A DNA stretch of 64,000 bases from Virgibacillus halotolerans (GCF_016908515.1 NZ_JAFBEA010000004.1:124001-188000); one strand, 5' to 3'; shown: positions 48,146 through 57,874, counted from the first letter of the stretch. The notes: generated by a model from the sequence alone, not told the origin. Numbers and translations are program-made.

Positions 48146-49480
48146 TCATCCCTCAGTAATTACGATACGACGAACTTTCCCTAGGACAAATATATATGCA
48201 AGTGCACCGATTAAAGCGACAATGGATACGAAGGCCAATGCAGGCGTATAAGACCCTGTTGTACTAATAATCAATCCAACAATAAGTGGTGATAATGCAC
48301 CGCCAATATTTGCAACAAAATAAAGGGAAGCGCTTGTCAGCCCCACCATACCTTTTGGTGCAATATCTGCGAGTAGCGCGCCGGTAACGGTGGACGCCAT
48401 TCCTTGCCCCAAGAAGGCAATGGCCATAAAGAAGATCACAAGGTTTGGTGACATCGTAAAATTACCACCCAAGATTAGTCCTGAAAGCAATAAGCCTGCA
48501 ATAATCGGCAACTTTCGTGCGATGGCTGTAGAAAAGCCACGTTCTAGCATCCAATCGGAACATCTACCACCAATTAAAGTACCTAAAATGGCTACCATAT
48601 AAGGGATACTCGCGTATAATCCGGTTTCTAGCATTGTCATCCCTTTTTCATTAATCAGATAGGATGGGAACCATGTCATAAAGAAGAACAAAGTCGTCTG
48701 AATGGAAAATTGACCGATAAACATGCCCCATATCTGACGATGCTTCAGTAGCTGTCCCAACCGTTCCCAAGTGAAGGGGTGCTTTTCCTCTGTACCGATC
48801 ATGCCGCCGCCATCTTTAATATAGTCAAATTCTTTTTGTGTGATTGTTTGATGGTCTTTCGGGTTTCGGTAATATTTATGCCATATCACACCGATAATCA
48901 GACCAACAACTCCTGCTGCATAAAAGAGTGCTCTCCAGCTAAATGCGACAATTATCCAGGTAAATACGGGGGTCAAAAATGCCAACCCGATATATTGTGT
49001 ACCAGTATAAATACCAACTGCTGTAGCTCGTTCCTTCTTTGGAAACCATTCGGACACAGTCCACGCATTTGTCGGAATGGATGGGGATTCAGATGAACCA
49101 AGCCCGATCCGGTAAATTAATAATGATGTTACATTTTTTGCTGTCCCAACAAAGAAAGTGAACAATGACCAACCAATAATAGATACAGTATACACCTTTC
49201 TCGGGCCAAAACGATCCAAAAAGTAGCCACTGAAAAGCATGGTAAATGTGTAGGCCCAACCAAAGATTGAAAACACAACTCCCATCATAGCAGCATTAAT
49301 GTGCAAGTCTGCCTGAATGCTTGGCGCAGCAAGGGAAATAATTGCGCGGTCAATATAGTTAATACAAGTAACTAACGAAATCAGAAAAAGAATGAACCAA
49401 CGGGTATTCCGCCTTTTCTTTATTGCCTGTCCACTCGTTGGTGGTTCTGGAATCGCATCGACATTTTTCAGTAAACCCAT
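48146..49480 (-). CDS. MFS transporter, ACS (anion:cation symporter) family
   Basis: This 444-aa carrier has 12 predicted helices. Features of the GudP/ExuT-like ACS group are RWFILFLISLVTCINYIDRA in helix 1, FSGYFLDRFGPRKVY, GLGSSESPSIPTNAWTVSEW and FPKKERATAVGIYTG. ACS members import sugar acids such as hexuronates, glucarate or galactonate. No matching catabolic genes are adjacent, so the substrate is open; a galactonate- or xylonate-like acid would fit the surroundings. The start is ATG at 49480 after CAGGAGGGAAG, not an upstream in-frame codon at 49510. It is transcribed alone. Confidence 0.88.
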   Translation of the reverse strand: MGLLKNVDAIPEPPTSGQAIKKRRNTRWFILFLISLVTCINYIDRAIISLAAPSIQADLHINAAMMGVVFSIFGWAYTFTMLFSGYFLDRFGPRKVYTVSIIGWSLFTFFVGTAKNVTSLLIYRIGLGSSESPSIPTNAWTVSEWFPKKERATAVGIYTGTQYIGLAFLTPVFTWIIVAFSWRALFYAAGVVGLIIGVIWHKYYRNPKDHQTITQKEFDYIKDGGGMIGTEEKHPFTWERLGQLLKHRQIWGMFIGQFSIQTTLFFFMTWFPSYLINEKGMTMLETGLYASIPYMVAILGTLIGGRCSDWMLERGFSTAIARKLPIIAGLLLSGLILGGNFTMSPNLVIFFMAIAFLGQGMASTVTGALLADIAPKGMVGLTSASLYFVANIGGALSPLIVGLIISTTGSYTPALAFVSIVALIGALAYIFVLGKVRRIVITEG

Positions 49481-49633
49481 CTGTACTTCCCTCCTGTTAG
49501 TAAATGCCAATATTTCATATAATTGTGATTATACATGACACTGGGCTTTCAAGTAAGCCTTTATCAACATTTTTTAACTAACTTAAAAAACGGCACAAAT
49601 AGCAATCAAGTCTGAATGGTTGTGTGGCAATAG

Positions 49634-49667
49634 AAAAGACGTGAGCTCCAAATGGCTCACGTCTTTT
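49634..49667 (-). terminator. terminator of xylAB
   Basis: AAAAGACGTGAGC (49634-49646) pairs over 13 bp with GCTCACGTCTTTT (49655-49667). It lies 38 nt past the xylB stop codon. Confidence 0.8.
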
Positions 49668-49704
49668 GACGCACTAATGTAATACATAGAACTGGTGCAC
49701 CCTA

Positions 49705-51204
49705 CTATTTACGAAAGGCAAGTAATCCTTCACTTAATTGTTTTGTAGAATGATATACACTTTTATACATTTCAAATAACTGTTTATACATGCTGACATT
49801 CTCTTCATTCGGCAAAAATTCCTTATCAACATGCAAAAATTCATCCGCACATTTCCGCAGTGAATCAAACCAGCCACAACCATATGCTGCAAGCATTGCC
49901 GCTCCCATACCTGGTCCCTGCTCACTCGATAGCTTCACAATTTTCGCATCAAATATATCAGCTTGCATTTGCAGCCAATCTTCATTCTTCGTTCCACCAC
50001 CAGTAGAAACAATCGTGTCTATGACTTTCCCATTTTCGCGGAAAATTTCTATGGATTCGTTCAACGAAAATGTAATACCCTCCATCACAGCCCGAACAAA
50101 ATCTTTTCTTTCGTGCGAGCCGTCCATTCCAATAAAACTTGCCCGAATCGCTGCATCTGCATGTGGCGTTCTTTCTCCCACTAAATAAGGCGTAAAGAGT
50201 AATCCATTAGATCCAACGGGAACGCCTCCCACTTCAGCGACCAATTTTTCAAAGGATTCCTCTTTAGCTAAGACTTCTTTAAACCAACTTAGGCTGTAAC
50301 CCGCTGCTAACGTAACCCCCATTGTATAATATGCATTTGGTGCACCATGATTAAAGTAGTGTACTTTTCCTGCAAAGTCTTTATCATTGCTTGATTCATA
50401 GGACAGAACAACACCAGATGTTCCAATGCTGCAAAGCGTTTTTCCATCTTCTAAAATGCCTGAACCAATGGCACCACACGCATTATCCGCTCCGCCTGCA
50501 AAAACAAGTGTTGTCTGAGCAAGCCCTGTTTTCTCCGCAATTTCTAAAGTGACTTCACCTACTTCATCATGTGAAGCTATTAATTCGGGGCAAAGATTAA
50601 CATCAATGTCCAGTAAGTAACAGATTTCTTTGCTCCATGATTTCTCACTGACATTTAACAATAGTGTTCCCGCAGCATCAGAATACTCCATCTGTAATTT
50701 GCCTGTCAGTTTATAACGCAAATAATCTTTTGGCAATACAAATTTATGTGCCTTTGCATATATATTTGGTTCATGTTCTTTTACCCAAAGTAATTTTGGC
50801 AATGTAAACCCTTCTAATGCTGGGTTCTTCGTAATGTCCAGCAAACGAGATTCTCCAACCCGATCGTAAATTTGCTGACATTGTTCGGTTGTACGTGTGT
50901 CATTCCAAAGAATCGCATTTCGCAATACTTCATCATGCTCATCCAATAAAACAAGTCCGTGCATTTGTCCCGAAAAGCTAATTCCTTCGATATCTTTTGG
51001 ATCTTGATCAAAATCTTTCATCAGATCAGACAATCCCGCAACCGTTTGATCCACCCAAACTTTTGGATCCTGTTCACTATATCCTGTCTTATCCTGGATT
51101 AATGGGTAGGGTTTTGCTATTTCCTGAACAACGTCACCCGCTTGATTTACGAGTAATAGTTTAACGGCACTCGTACCTAAATCAACACCAATTACGTATT
51201 TCAT
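49705..51204 (-). CDS. xylB: xylulokinase
   Basis: This 499-aa FGGY kinase phosphorylates D-xylulose to xylulose-5-phosphate. It starts KYVIGVDLGTSAVKLLLVNQ and has GISFSGQMHGLVLLDE, ILWNDTRTTEQC, FAGGADNACGAIGSG and the FGGY-type end VSTGGGTKNEDWLQMQ. The GQMHG motif is typical of xylulokinases. The start is ATG at 51204 with AGAGGTG before it; an upstream in-frame codon at 51234 would overlap xylA. It follows xylA by 10 nt and ends the transcript. Confidence 0.95.
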   Translation of the reverse strand: MKYVIGVDLGTSAVKLLLVNQAGDVVQEIAKPYPLIQDKTGYSEQDPKVWVDQTVAGLSDLMKDFDQDPKDIEGISFSGQMHGLVLLDEHDEVLRNAILWNDTRTTEQCQQIYDRVGESRLLDITKNPALEGFTLPKLLWVKEHEPNIYAKAHKFVLPKDYLRYKLTGKLQMEYSDAAGTLLLNVSEKSWSKEICYLLDIDVNLCPELIASHDEVGEVTLEIAEKTGLAQTTLVFAGGADNACGAIGSGILEDGKTLCSIGTSGVVLSYESSNDKDFAGKVHYFNHGAPNAYYTMGVTLAAGYSLSWFKEVLAKEESFEKLVAEVGGVPVGSNGLLFTPYLVGERTPHADAAIRASFIGMDGSHERKDFVRAVMEGITFSLNESIEIFRENGKVIDTIVSTGGGTKNEDWLQMQADIFDAKIVKLSSEQGPGMGAAMLAAYGCGWFDSLRKCADEFLHVDKEFLPNEENVSMYKQLFEMYKSVYHSTKQLSEGLLAFRK

Positions 51205-51214
51205 AACTGCACCT

Positions 51215-52540
51215 CTATTCCCCCGCAAAAGCATTTAATAAATACTGATTTAGCGTTGCTTTGATCTTTTCCAATCGACCGGATTGATGTTGAATTTCAG
51301 TTAATCCTAAAGCATGCGCTTCAAGCTTATGGAAATCCGCTTTCCCTTGGACGATATCCAATCCAACGCCTTCTGTATAGCTTTGGTAACGATCATCTAC
51401 AATGTTTTCAAGCACTTTATCATCCACCAGCTTTTGCGCCACTTTCAAACCGATTGCAAAGCTATCCATTCCAGCAATATGTGCATGGAATAAGTCATCC
51501 AGCTTAAATGATCCTCTTCTTACCTTCGCATCGAAGTTTAATCCACCCCGGCCGAGTCCACCATTCTTAATAATTTCATACATTGCTAGTGTTGTAGCAT
51601 GTAAATCAGTCGGGAACTCATCCGTATCCCAACCTAATAATGGATCACCCTGGTTCGCATCAACTGAACCGAGCATATTATGGATACGTGCATAACGTAA
51701 TTCGTGTTCAAACGTGTGGCCTGCTAGTGTTGCATGATTTGCTTCAATATTAAATTTAAAATGATCCTGCAGATCATAGTTTTGTAAGAATGCAAAACCA
51801 GTAGCTACGTCAAAATCATATTGGTGTGTCGTTGGTTCTTTCGGTTTTGGTTCAATTAAGAATTGCGCATCAAACCCGATTTCCTTTGCATAGTCAACAG
51901 CCATATGGAAGAAACGTCCTAAATTATCCATTTCCAATTTCATATCTGTGTTTAGCAGTGTTTCATATCCTTCACGGCCACCCCAGAATACATAGTTCTC
52001 CGCACCTAACTCTTTTCCAATTTCCAAACCTTTTTTCACTTTCGCTGCAGAATATGCAAAGATATCTGCATTATTTGATGAAGCTGCACCATGAATAAAA
52101 CGTGGATGTGTGAAATTGTTTGCCGTATTCCAAAGTAATTTTGTTTTACTATCTTTCATATATTCTTTAATCATATCCACGATCGTATCCAGATTTTGAT
52201 TTGTTTCTTTTAAATTACTTCCTTCTGGAGCGATATCGACATCATGGAAACAGAAAAATGGTACATTCAATTTTTCAAAGAATTCAAAAGCAGCTTCTAC
52301 CCGTGCTTTCGCTAAATCCATACCCGTAAATTTATCCCATGGGCGCTCCATTGTTGCAGCGCCAAACGGATCTGAACCATCCATTGTAAACGAATGCCAA
52401 TAAGCAACACCAAATCGTAGGGTCTCCTCCATCGTTTTGCCAGCAATTTTTTCTTCTGGATTGTAAAATTTAAATGCAAATGGATTCGTTGATGTAGCAC
52501 CCTCGTAATTGATTTTGTTTATGTTGTTGAAATAAGTCAT
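51215..52540 (-). CDS. xylA: xylose isomerase
   Basis: This 441-aa enzyme converts D-xylose to D-xylulose and has the length of class II isomerases. Hallmarks are [15 protein letters not shown] with the active-site His/Asp, [35 protein letters not shown] with the metal-binding Glu, and [18 protein letters not shown]. Its promoter is TAGACA (minus, 52598-52603), 17 nt, TATAAT (52575-52580), and a XylR operator covers the -35. AGGAGG precedes ATG at 52540. It is the first gene of xylAB. Confidence 0.96.
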   Translation of the reverse strand: MTYFNNINKINYEGATSTNPFAFKFYNPEEKIAGKTMEETLRFGVAYWHSFTMDGSDPFGAATMERPWDKFTGMDLAKARVEAAFEFFEKLNVPFFCFHDVDIAPEGSNLKETNQNLDTIVDMIKEYMKDSKTKLLWNTANNFTHPRFIHGAASSNNADIFAYSAAKVKKGLEIGKELGAENYVFWGGREGYETLLNTDMKLEMDNLGRFFHMAVDYAKEIGFDAQFLIEPKPKEPTTHQYDFDVATGFAFLQNYDLQDHFKFNIEANHATLAGHTFEHELRYARIHNMLGSVDANQGDPLLGWDTDEFPTDLHATTLAMYEIIKNGGLGRGGLNFDAKVRRGSFKLDDLFHAHIAGMDSFAIGLKVAQKLVDDKVLENIVDDRYQSYTEGVGLDIVQGKADFHKLEAHALGLTEIQHQSGRLEKIKATLNQYLLNAFAGE

Positions 52541-52561
52541 TGTAAAACCTCCTAATAGATA

Positions 52562-52575
52562 TGTAACTGCTTACA
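52562..52575 (-). promoter_or_regulatory. cre-like box in the xylA leader
   Basis: TGTAACTGCTTACA has symmetrical TGTAA/TTACA arms but CT instead of CG at the centre. It overlaps the end of the -10 box, where CcpA would block transcription. Confidence 0.4.
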
Positions 52576-52603
52576 TTATATCAAACCTTTCTTAGTTTGT
52601 CTA
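52575..52603 (-). promoter_or_regulatory. xylA promoter
   Basis: TAGACA (52598-52603) and TATAAT (52575-52580) are 17 nt apart on the minus strand. The same -35 and spacing recur at 56519-56547 and 59745-59773. Confidence 0.75.
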
Positions 52604-52617
52604 TTGGATGAACAAAG
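52591..52617. promoter_or_regulatory. XylR operator at xylA
   Basis: The 27-bp site starts CTTAGTTTGTCTATTGGATG and ends AACAAAG. It is a degenerate inverted repeat with CTTAGTT arms that overlaps the -35 box. It agrees at 23 of 27 positions with the site at 56535 and is nearly the same, reversed, as the site at 59731. Confidence 0.75.
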
Positions 52618-52665
52618 TTTTTATAATTGATTTCTTGTGGTAAACTTGTATTATTCTCATTAAAC

Positions 52666-52679
52666 ACAATCGTTTTCAA
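52666..52679 (+). promoter_or_regulatory. cre (CcpA) site before the YesL-like gene
   Basis: The minus strand reads TTGAAAACGATTGT, a good cre match, 18 nt before the start codon. A plausible promoter TTGATT (52627-52632), 16 nt, TATTAT (52649-52654) lies upstream. Confidence 0.55.
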
Positions 52680-52696
52680 AGACAGGAGATAAATCT

Positions 52697-53311
52697 ATGA
52701 ACAGTTCCCTATACAAAACTTTAGAATGGACTACACGTTTTGCCTACATAAATCTGCTTTGGATCTTTTTTACGATCATTGGTGGAGTCCTTCTCGGATT
52801 TTTCCCTGCTACTACCGCTATGTTTGCAATCATCCGTGACTGGCTGAAAGGAAATAACGAGGGCCCCCTTTTTACTACCTTTTGGCAATACTATAAAAGA
52901 GAGTTTTGGAAAAGCAATCGATTGGGCGCTTTTATTGCATTCATAGCTGGATTTATTACAATTGATATATTTTTCATAAGTACTAATTCGAATGAAGTTT
53001 TAACTTGGACATATATTCCATTGTTTGCATTCATGTTTTTATTTATTTTGTTTCTTTTTTATGTATTTCCGGTCTTTGTACATTACGATCTCAAGGTTAT
53101 TCAACTGATTAAAAATGCTTTTTTGATCATGTTAGTGCATCCGATCAACAGCTTTATTATTATATTATGTCTTATTTCCTGTTATTACATTATGAAGTTA
53201 CTTCCTGCTTTAGCATTTATATTCGGCGGCAGCATTTATGCTTTTATCACTATGTGGATAGCTCTAAATGCCTTTTACAAAGTACAAAATAAACAAAAAG
53301 AAAACAAGTAG
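52697..53311 (+). CDS. YesL-like DUF624 membrane protein
   Basis: This 204-aa protein has five or so hydrophobic segments and begins LEWTTRFAYINLLWIFFTII, followed by LLGFFPATTAMFAIIRDWLK. That start is the mark of the YesL/DUF624 family. Such genes sit next to sugar ABC operons or YesM/YesN systems in Bacillaceae, and the function is not established. ACAGGAGATAAATCT precedes ATG at 52697. It is divergent from xylA, converges on the xylo-oligosaccharide ABC genes and carries a cre box. A role in that transport system is plausible. Confidence 0.85.
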   Translation: MNSSLYKTLEWTTRFAYINLLWIFFTIIGGVLLGFFPATTAMFAIIRDWLKGNNEGPLFTTFWQYYKREFWKSNRLGAFIAFIAGFITIDIFFISTNSNEVLTWTYIPLFAFMFLFILFLFYVFPVFVHYDLKVIQLIKNAFLIMLVHPINSFIIILCLISCYYIMKLLPALAFIFGGSIYAFITMWIALNAFYKVQNKQKENK

Positions 53312-53315
53312 CAAG

Positions 53316-53348
53316 AAGTCGCTTCCAGTTAATAAACGGAAGCGACTT
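53316..53348. terminator. bidirectional terminator
   Basis: AAGTCGCTTCC (53316-53326) pairs with GGAAGCGACTT (53338-53348). It lies between two convergent genes and is flanked by A/T-rich sequence. Confidence 0.75.
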
Positions 53349-53352
53349 TATA

Positions 53353-54174
53353 TTAACCTTTTACTGCACTAGAGGAAATCCCTTCCACAACTTTATTACT
53401 AAAGAATATGAAAGCAATCAAGATTGGTAAGACACTAATAATTAATGTCGCCCCAATTGCGCCCCAATCCGTCATATACTGTCCAATAAAATTCTGAATA
53501 CCTACTGTTAATGTTTTATATTTATCCGAACTGATAAATGTATTAACAAATACAAATTCATTCCAGTTATAAATCATATTAATGATCACTGTTGTTGACA
53601 TTACTGGCATGGTCATTGGCAAAATGATTCGGAAAAACATTCGATGAATGGAACAACCATCAATAATTGCTGCTTCTTCTATTTCCCGCGGTAACGTGTA
53701 ATAAAACCCAAGTAGAATCATCATCGTGATTGGCAAATTATAAGCCGTATACGTAATAACAATTGACCAAGGATTGTCAATTAAATTTACATTTAGAAAC
53801 ATACTAAACAATGGAATGATCGCGGAATGTATTGGTATCATCAAACCAACCATGAATAAACCTAGCACTGGCCCACTTAACTTCCATCGCATTCTTGTAA
53901 TGGCGAAAGTAGCCATACTTGCTAATAAAACAGTAAAAATAATCGCTACACCTGTAATCCAAATACTATTCCAAAAGTAGCCACCTATTCCACCTTCCCA
54001 GACCTTTACATAATTCTCCCATCTGAATTCCGATGGTAATGCAAAAGGGGATCCAGTAAAGATTTCACTATTATCTTTCAGCGAAAAAAGGAATAGCCAA
54101 ATGATCGGGAATATCTGAAAGACTGCTACTATCCCTAGACAAAAATAGAGTAAAATATAACCGATGCGCCCCAT
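53353..54174 (-). CDS. ABC xylo-oligosaccharide importer, permease (MalG type)
   Basis: This 273-aa membrane protein starts GRIGYILLYFCLGIVAVFQI and has the EAA loop EEAAIIDGCSIHRMFFRII. AAAGGAGGTT precedes ATG at 54174. It is the last gene of an operon whose promoter carries a XylR operator, so the cargo is inferred to be xylose-containing oligosaccharides or glycosides. No ATPase is encoded nearby. Confidence 0.92.
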   Translation of the reverse strand: MGRIGYILLYFCLGIVAVFQIFPIIWLFLFSLKDNSEIFTGSPFALPSEFRWENYVKVWEGGIGGYFWNSIWITGVAIIFTVLLASMATFAITRMRWKLSGPVLGLFMVGLMIPIHSAIIPLFSMFLNVNLIDNPWSIVITYTAYNLPITMMILLGFYYTLPREIEEAAIIDGCSIHRMFFRIILPMTMPVMSTTVIINMIYNWNEFVFVNTFISSDKYKTLTVGIQNFIGQYMTDWGAIGATLIISVLPILIAFIFFSNKVVEGISSSAVKG

Positions 54175-54188
54175 AGTATGAACCTCCT

Positions 54189-55067
54189 TTAGTATTGAAT
54201 TTCTTCTTTAGTAGCTGTGGCTTTCCTTACAATTACAGTTACAATTAAAGTGATGATCAGTAATAAGAAACCGATAGCACTTCCATAGCCAAAATCGTTG
54301 CTCGCAAAGGCAAGTTTATACATATAAGATGCCATAACTTCACTAGCACCATTCGGTCCGCCACCAGTCATTACATAAATCAAGTCAAAGTATTTCAATG
54401 AACCAACAATGGCTAAGACAATTGTTACTTTTACGACTCCCATAATCAAGGGCAATTTAATTTTATAAGCAATTTGAAATGGTGTAGCACCATCAATTCT
54501 AGCAGCCTCTATTAATGACTCTGGTATGTTTTTTAATGCGGCATAATAGATCAAAATATAGAAACCTGCATATTGCCATAAAATCGGAATGAATATTGCA
54601 TATAAAACAATCGAAGGTTCTGCCAACCATGCAGGTGGATTCTCAACTCCTAGTCCTAACAAAATACTATTTAACATTCCGTTAGATGGGTTGAATATTT
54701 TAATCCAAAGCTGCGCTATCGCAACGGAGGACAAAAGCATTGGAATCAAATATATTTTTCTTAATATGTCGGATCCTTTTATTTTCGAAGCTAATATAAT
54801 TGAAATAGCTAAATAGATTACTAGACTTAATGTTGAAAACAGCGCCAGTAAAAAGGAATGAAATGCACTTTCCCAAAACTTGGCATCCTGAATCGCATTG
54901 ATATAATTCTCCAATCCAATAAACTCCATAGCGCCAATTCCATCCCACTTCATCAAACCATAATAGGCAGAGAGGATTAATGGAATAAATATAAGTACTG
55001 AAATTAATAGGAGTCCAGGAAGAACGTACAATGCAATTATCCACTTGTTAGACATTACCTTATTCAT
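54189..55067 (-). CDS. ABC xylo-oligosaccharide importer, permease (MalF type)
   Basis: This 292-aa membrane protein has helix 1 at WIIALYVLPGLLLISVLIFI and the EAA loop [19 protein letters not shown]. The start is taken as ATG at 55067, with GGAG 9 nt before it; in-frame ATGs at 55082 and 55055 have no proper ribosome site. A hairpin (55097-55143) lies between it and the upstream lipoprotein gene. Confidence 0.92.
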   Translation of the reverse strand: MNKVMSNKWIIALYVLPGLLLISVLIFIPLILSAYYGLMKWDGIGAMEFIGLENYINAIQDAKFWESAFHSFLLALFSTLSLVIYLAISIILASKIKGSDILRKIYLIPMLLSSVAIAQLWIKIFNPSNGMLNSILLGLGVENPPAWLAEPSIVLYAIFIPILWQYAGFYILIYYAALKNIPESLIEAARIDGATPFQIAYKIKLPLIMGVVKVTIVLAIVGSLKYFDLIYVMTGGGPNGASEVMASYMYKLAFASNDFGYGSAIGFLLLIITLIVTVIVRKATATKEEIQY

Positions 55068-55096
55068 AATATTCAACTCCATTTACTGTGAAGGTA

Positions 55097-55143
55097 GAAG
55101 AGGACAATCCGGCGTTCAGGATGTGTCCCCTTCTTTTTTTGTG
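55097..55143 (-). other. intercistronic hairpin between binding protein and permeases
   Basis: GAAGAGGACA (55097-55106) pairs with TGTCCCCTTC (55134-55143), with one A-C mismatch. The T-run lies on the upstream side for the minus-strand transcript, so it is better read as a stabiliser than as a terminator. Confidence 0.5.
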
Positions 55144-55168
55144 AACAAAATTGATTGCGATAAATCCT

Positions 55169-56467
55169 CTATTCTTCTGTTGAGAGTGCATCCTCATGTT
55201 CTTTCGCGAAATCCTCAGGTGTCGAATCTTCACCAAAAAGAGATTGAATCATATCTAAATGTACTTGCGCTACATCTGCACTCATTTGAACATCAGCAAA
55301 TAAAGTAATATTACTTGCCGCATTTAGGTCATCCAAAACATCTACATACATTTGTGGCAGATCCAATGATTCACCATCCACTTTTGTAGCAGGGATAACC
55401 CCAGCATCTGTTACAGACTTTTCTCCCCACTCCTGTACAAAGAATGATGCAAAATCTTTGGCTTCATCTTTTACATCTGAATCTTCTGCAACAAATAATC
55501 CAACTCCAGGTCCACCAACGAAACTGTTCATATCTCCCTTATCATCTACTGTAGGAAAGTTAAAATAATCAACAGAGTCCCTAAATTCCTGGGGTACATC
55601 CTCGTTAGTTGTATAGTTAGGTAAATCCCATGTAGCGATCAAATACATTGCTGCCTGCTCGCTCATGAACATGCTTTTTGCTTCTTCATCCGATAATCCA
55701 TTGAAGCCTTTTACAAATGCATCCATATCGACAAGATTCTGTACCTTTTCTGCCGCTTCTATTAAGGCTGGATCTTCAAATGACCCAGATCTATCAATGG
55801 CATTATTTAATACCTCGACCCCTCCGATTCTATCCGCTAGATACATATACCAAAGTGAACCTGTCCAACGATCTTTATTGCCAAGAGCGATTGGAGCAAC
55901 TCCATTATCATTTAAAGTTTTCACTACCTTTTCCAATTCCTCAAATGTTTCTGGTTCTTTCAAATCGTATTCATCAAAAATTGCTTTATTGTAAAATACA
56001 GTTGCAATATTTAACTCAAGCGGTAAACCATACGTGTCTCCATCAATTTCATATGCTTCCGCAGTTCCAGATACAAAACTGTCTTTTAAATCTTCTTCAA
56101 GAATGTCATCTAAAGTAGCAAATTTATCACCGTTGACATAAGGCTCTAAAAACCCAGCAGCCCATGTCATCCCTACATCAGGTAATTCATTTGAGGTAGA
56201 CAGTACTTTTAATTTGTCCTTATACTGCTCATTACTCAATACTTCAAGATCAATTTTGACGTCTGGGTTTTCCTCTTCAAAATCCATAATGATATCGCTT
56301 ACAATTTTGTTATGCTGTTTAGAACTTCCCTCCGGCCATAAATGCATAAATTCTACTGTTTTCTTGCCATCTTTGTTTGCATTATCATCACTTGAAGAAC
56401 AGCCAGCAACTAGTAGAACAGAAGCAAAAGTTACAAACATAGTCGCAAACGCTTTCTTAATTTTCAT
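55169..56467 (-). CDS. ABC xylo-oligosaccharide importer, binding lipoprotein
   Basis: This 432-aa lipoprotein has the signal FATMFVTFASVLLVAGCSSS and a family-1 solute-binding domain (EFMHLWPEGSSKQHNKIVSD, DTYGLPLELNIATVFYNKAI). Its promoter is TAGACA (minus, 56542-56547), 17 nt, TATTCT (56519-56524), with a XylR operator over the -35. ATG at 56467 follows GGGGGT. It is divergent from xylR. Xylo-oligosaccharides are the likely ligand because a GH43 beta-xylosidase is encoded next to xylR. Confidence 0.92.
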   Translation of the reverse strand: MKIKKAFATMFVTFASVLLVAGCSSSDDNANKDGKKTVEFMHLWPEGSSKQHNKIVSDIIMDFEEENPDVKIDLEVLSNEQYKDKLKVLSTSNELPDVGMTWAAGFLEPYVNGDKFATLDDILEEDLKDSFVSGTAEAYEIDGDTYGLPLELNIATVFYNKAIFDEYDLKEPETFEELEKVVKTLNDNGVAPIALGNKDRWTGSLWYMYLADRIGGVEVLNNAIDRSGSFEDPALIEAAEKVQNLVDMDAFVKGFNGLSDEEAKSMFMSEQAAMYLIATWDLPNYTTNEDVPQEFRDSVDYFNFPTVDDKGDMNSFVGGPGVGLFVAEDSDVKDEAKDFASFFVQEWGEKSVTDAGVIPATKVDGESLDLPQMYVDVLDDLNAASNITLFADVQMSADVAQVHLDMIQSLFGEDSTPEDFAKEHEDALSTEE

Positions 56468-56518
56468 ATTTAAACCCCCATTTTTTGATTTTAAACCTTT
56501 CTTGCTCTCTCAATTTTT

Positions 56519-56547
56519 AGAATACCAAACAAAACATCGTTTGTCTA
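56519..56547 (-). promoter_or_regulatory. promoter of the xylo-oligosaccharide ABC operon
   Basis: TAGACA (56542-56547), 17 nt, TATTCT (56519-56524) on the minus strand. The architecture is the same as at xylA and xylT, with a weaker -10. Confidence 0.65.
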
Positions 56548-56561
56548 GTGGATGAACAAAG
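56535..56561. promoter_or_regulatory. XylR operator between the ABC operon and xylR
   Basis: The site reads CATCGTTTGTCTAGTGGATG and then AACAAAG. It is nearly the same as the xylA operator. An 11-nt part (CACTAGACAAA) repeats at 56587-56597 before xylR and may be a half-site for autoregulation. Confidence 0.7.
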
Positions 56562-56622
56562 TTTATATTTGTGTAATAAAATGATACACTAGACAAAAAG
56601 AGAGAAAGAGCTGACCATTACT

Positions 56623-57819
56623 ATGAAAACATTGCAAACGTGGAACCAGCATGTTGTAAAAAAAGAGAATAAATCTTTAGTACTTGAAACAATTATTCGA
56701 ACCTCCCCTATTTCTCGAGCAAAAGTTGCAAGTTTAACTGGGTTGAATAAAGGAACCGTTTCTTCTTTGGTAAGCGAATTATTAGATGAAAAGTTAATTA
56801 ATGACTCCGGTCCAGGAAAATCCAGTGGTGGAAGAAGGCCGCTAATATTACACTTCAATAAAACTGCCGGCTTCTCTATTGGTATTGATCTGGGGGTTAA
56901 CTATATTCTTGGCGTTCTAACTGACCTCGAAGGTAATAACATACAGGAAAAAACCGTGTACTTTACTAATTTATCCTATGAAGAAATTAGTAAAAAACTA
57001 TTTTCCACTATTGATTATTTGTTTGAGCGTTCGCCTACAAGTGCATATGGTATCGTAGGTATTGGAATAGGCGTTCCAGGCACCGTAAGTAAAGATGGGG
57101 AAATTTTGCTCGCACCCAATCTTGATTGGAAAAATATTAATTTAAAAGCTATTTTACAAAAGAAATATAACCTGCCAGTCATTATTGAAAATGAAGCAAA
57201 TGCCGGAGCCCACGGAGAAAAGCGTTTTGGGGTAGGTAAAGACTTTGATAATATTGTCTATGTCAGTGTTGGTATGGGTATTGGCGTCGGGCTTATACTG
57301 AATGGGAATATATATAAAGGAAACAATGGATTCTCCGGGGAATTGGGACACATGACGATTGAAGTCAATGGACTTAAATGCCGATGTGGAAATGAAGGTT
57401 GCTGGGAACTTTATGCTTCCGAGCAAGCTTTGCTTAAAAATGCATTGCAGCAAGGTATCACCACTTCTCCTAATAAGGAGATCTCCTTTGAGAGTTTATA
57501 CAAACTTGCAGAGAATGGTGATAAAGAAACAATAAAACTGTTCGAGCAAATTGGCGATTATTTAGGTGTAGGAATTAATAACATCATTAATACTTTTAAT
57601 CCACAACAAGTAATCATCGGTAACCGAATTGCTTCAGCACAAAAGTGGATTCAGGAACCATTAAAAAAACGCATGATCAATCAAACCCTTTGGTTCCAGC
57701 AAAGAGATTTACAAATTGACTTTTCAGAGCTATCCACTCACTCTGCTGCATTAGGTGTTGCGGCATATGTTATTGAGGCTTTTTTTAAAAATGATACTCA
57801 ACCTAAAAATGCTATATGA
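56623..57819 (+). CDS. xylR: xylose repressor XylR (ROK family)
   Basis: This 398-aa repressor has the N-terminal wHTH typical of XylR (TSPISRAKVASLTGLNKGTV, then SSLVSELLDEKLI and GGRRPLILHFN). The ROK domain has FSIGIDLGVNYILGVLTDL, IENEANAGAHGEKRFGVG, SGELGHMTIEVNG and the zinc cluster CRCGNEGCWELYAS. With xylose bound it should leave the operators at xylA, the ABC operon and xylT. GAGAAAGAGCTGACC precedes ATG at 56623, so the ribosome site is weak. It is transcribed alone and ends at a hairpin. Confidence 0.94.
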   Translation: MKTLQTWNQHVVKKENKSLVLETIIRTSPISRAKVASLTGLNKGTVSSLVSELLDEKLINDSGPGKSSGGRRPLILHFNKTAGFSIGIDLGVNYILGVLTDLEGNNIQEKTVYFTNLSYEEISKKLFSTIDYLFERSPTSAYGIVGIGIGVPGTVSKDGEILLAPNLDWKNINLKAILQKKYNLPVIIENEANAGAHGEKRFGVGKDFDNIVYVSVGMGIGVGLILNGNIYKGNNGFSGELGHMTIEVNGLKCRCGNEGCWELYASEQALLKNALQQGITTSPNKEISFESLYKLAENGDKETIKLFEQIGDYLGVGINNIINTFNPQQVIIGNRIASAQKWIQEPLKKRMINQTLWFQQRDLQIDFSELSTHSAALGVAAYVIEAFFKNDTQPKNAI

Positions 57820-57839
57820 TACAGTTTCCCAAATAAACC

Positions 57840-57874
57840 TATCCCTCTATATCATAGAGAAAGATAGAGGGATA
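57840..57874 (+). terminator. xylR terminator hairpin
   Basis: TATCCCTCTAT (57840-57850) pairs over 11 bp with ATAGAGGGATA (57864-57874). No long T-tract follows, so termination may be partial. Confidence 0.65.
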
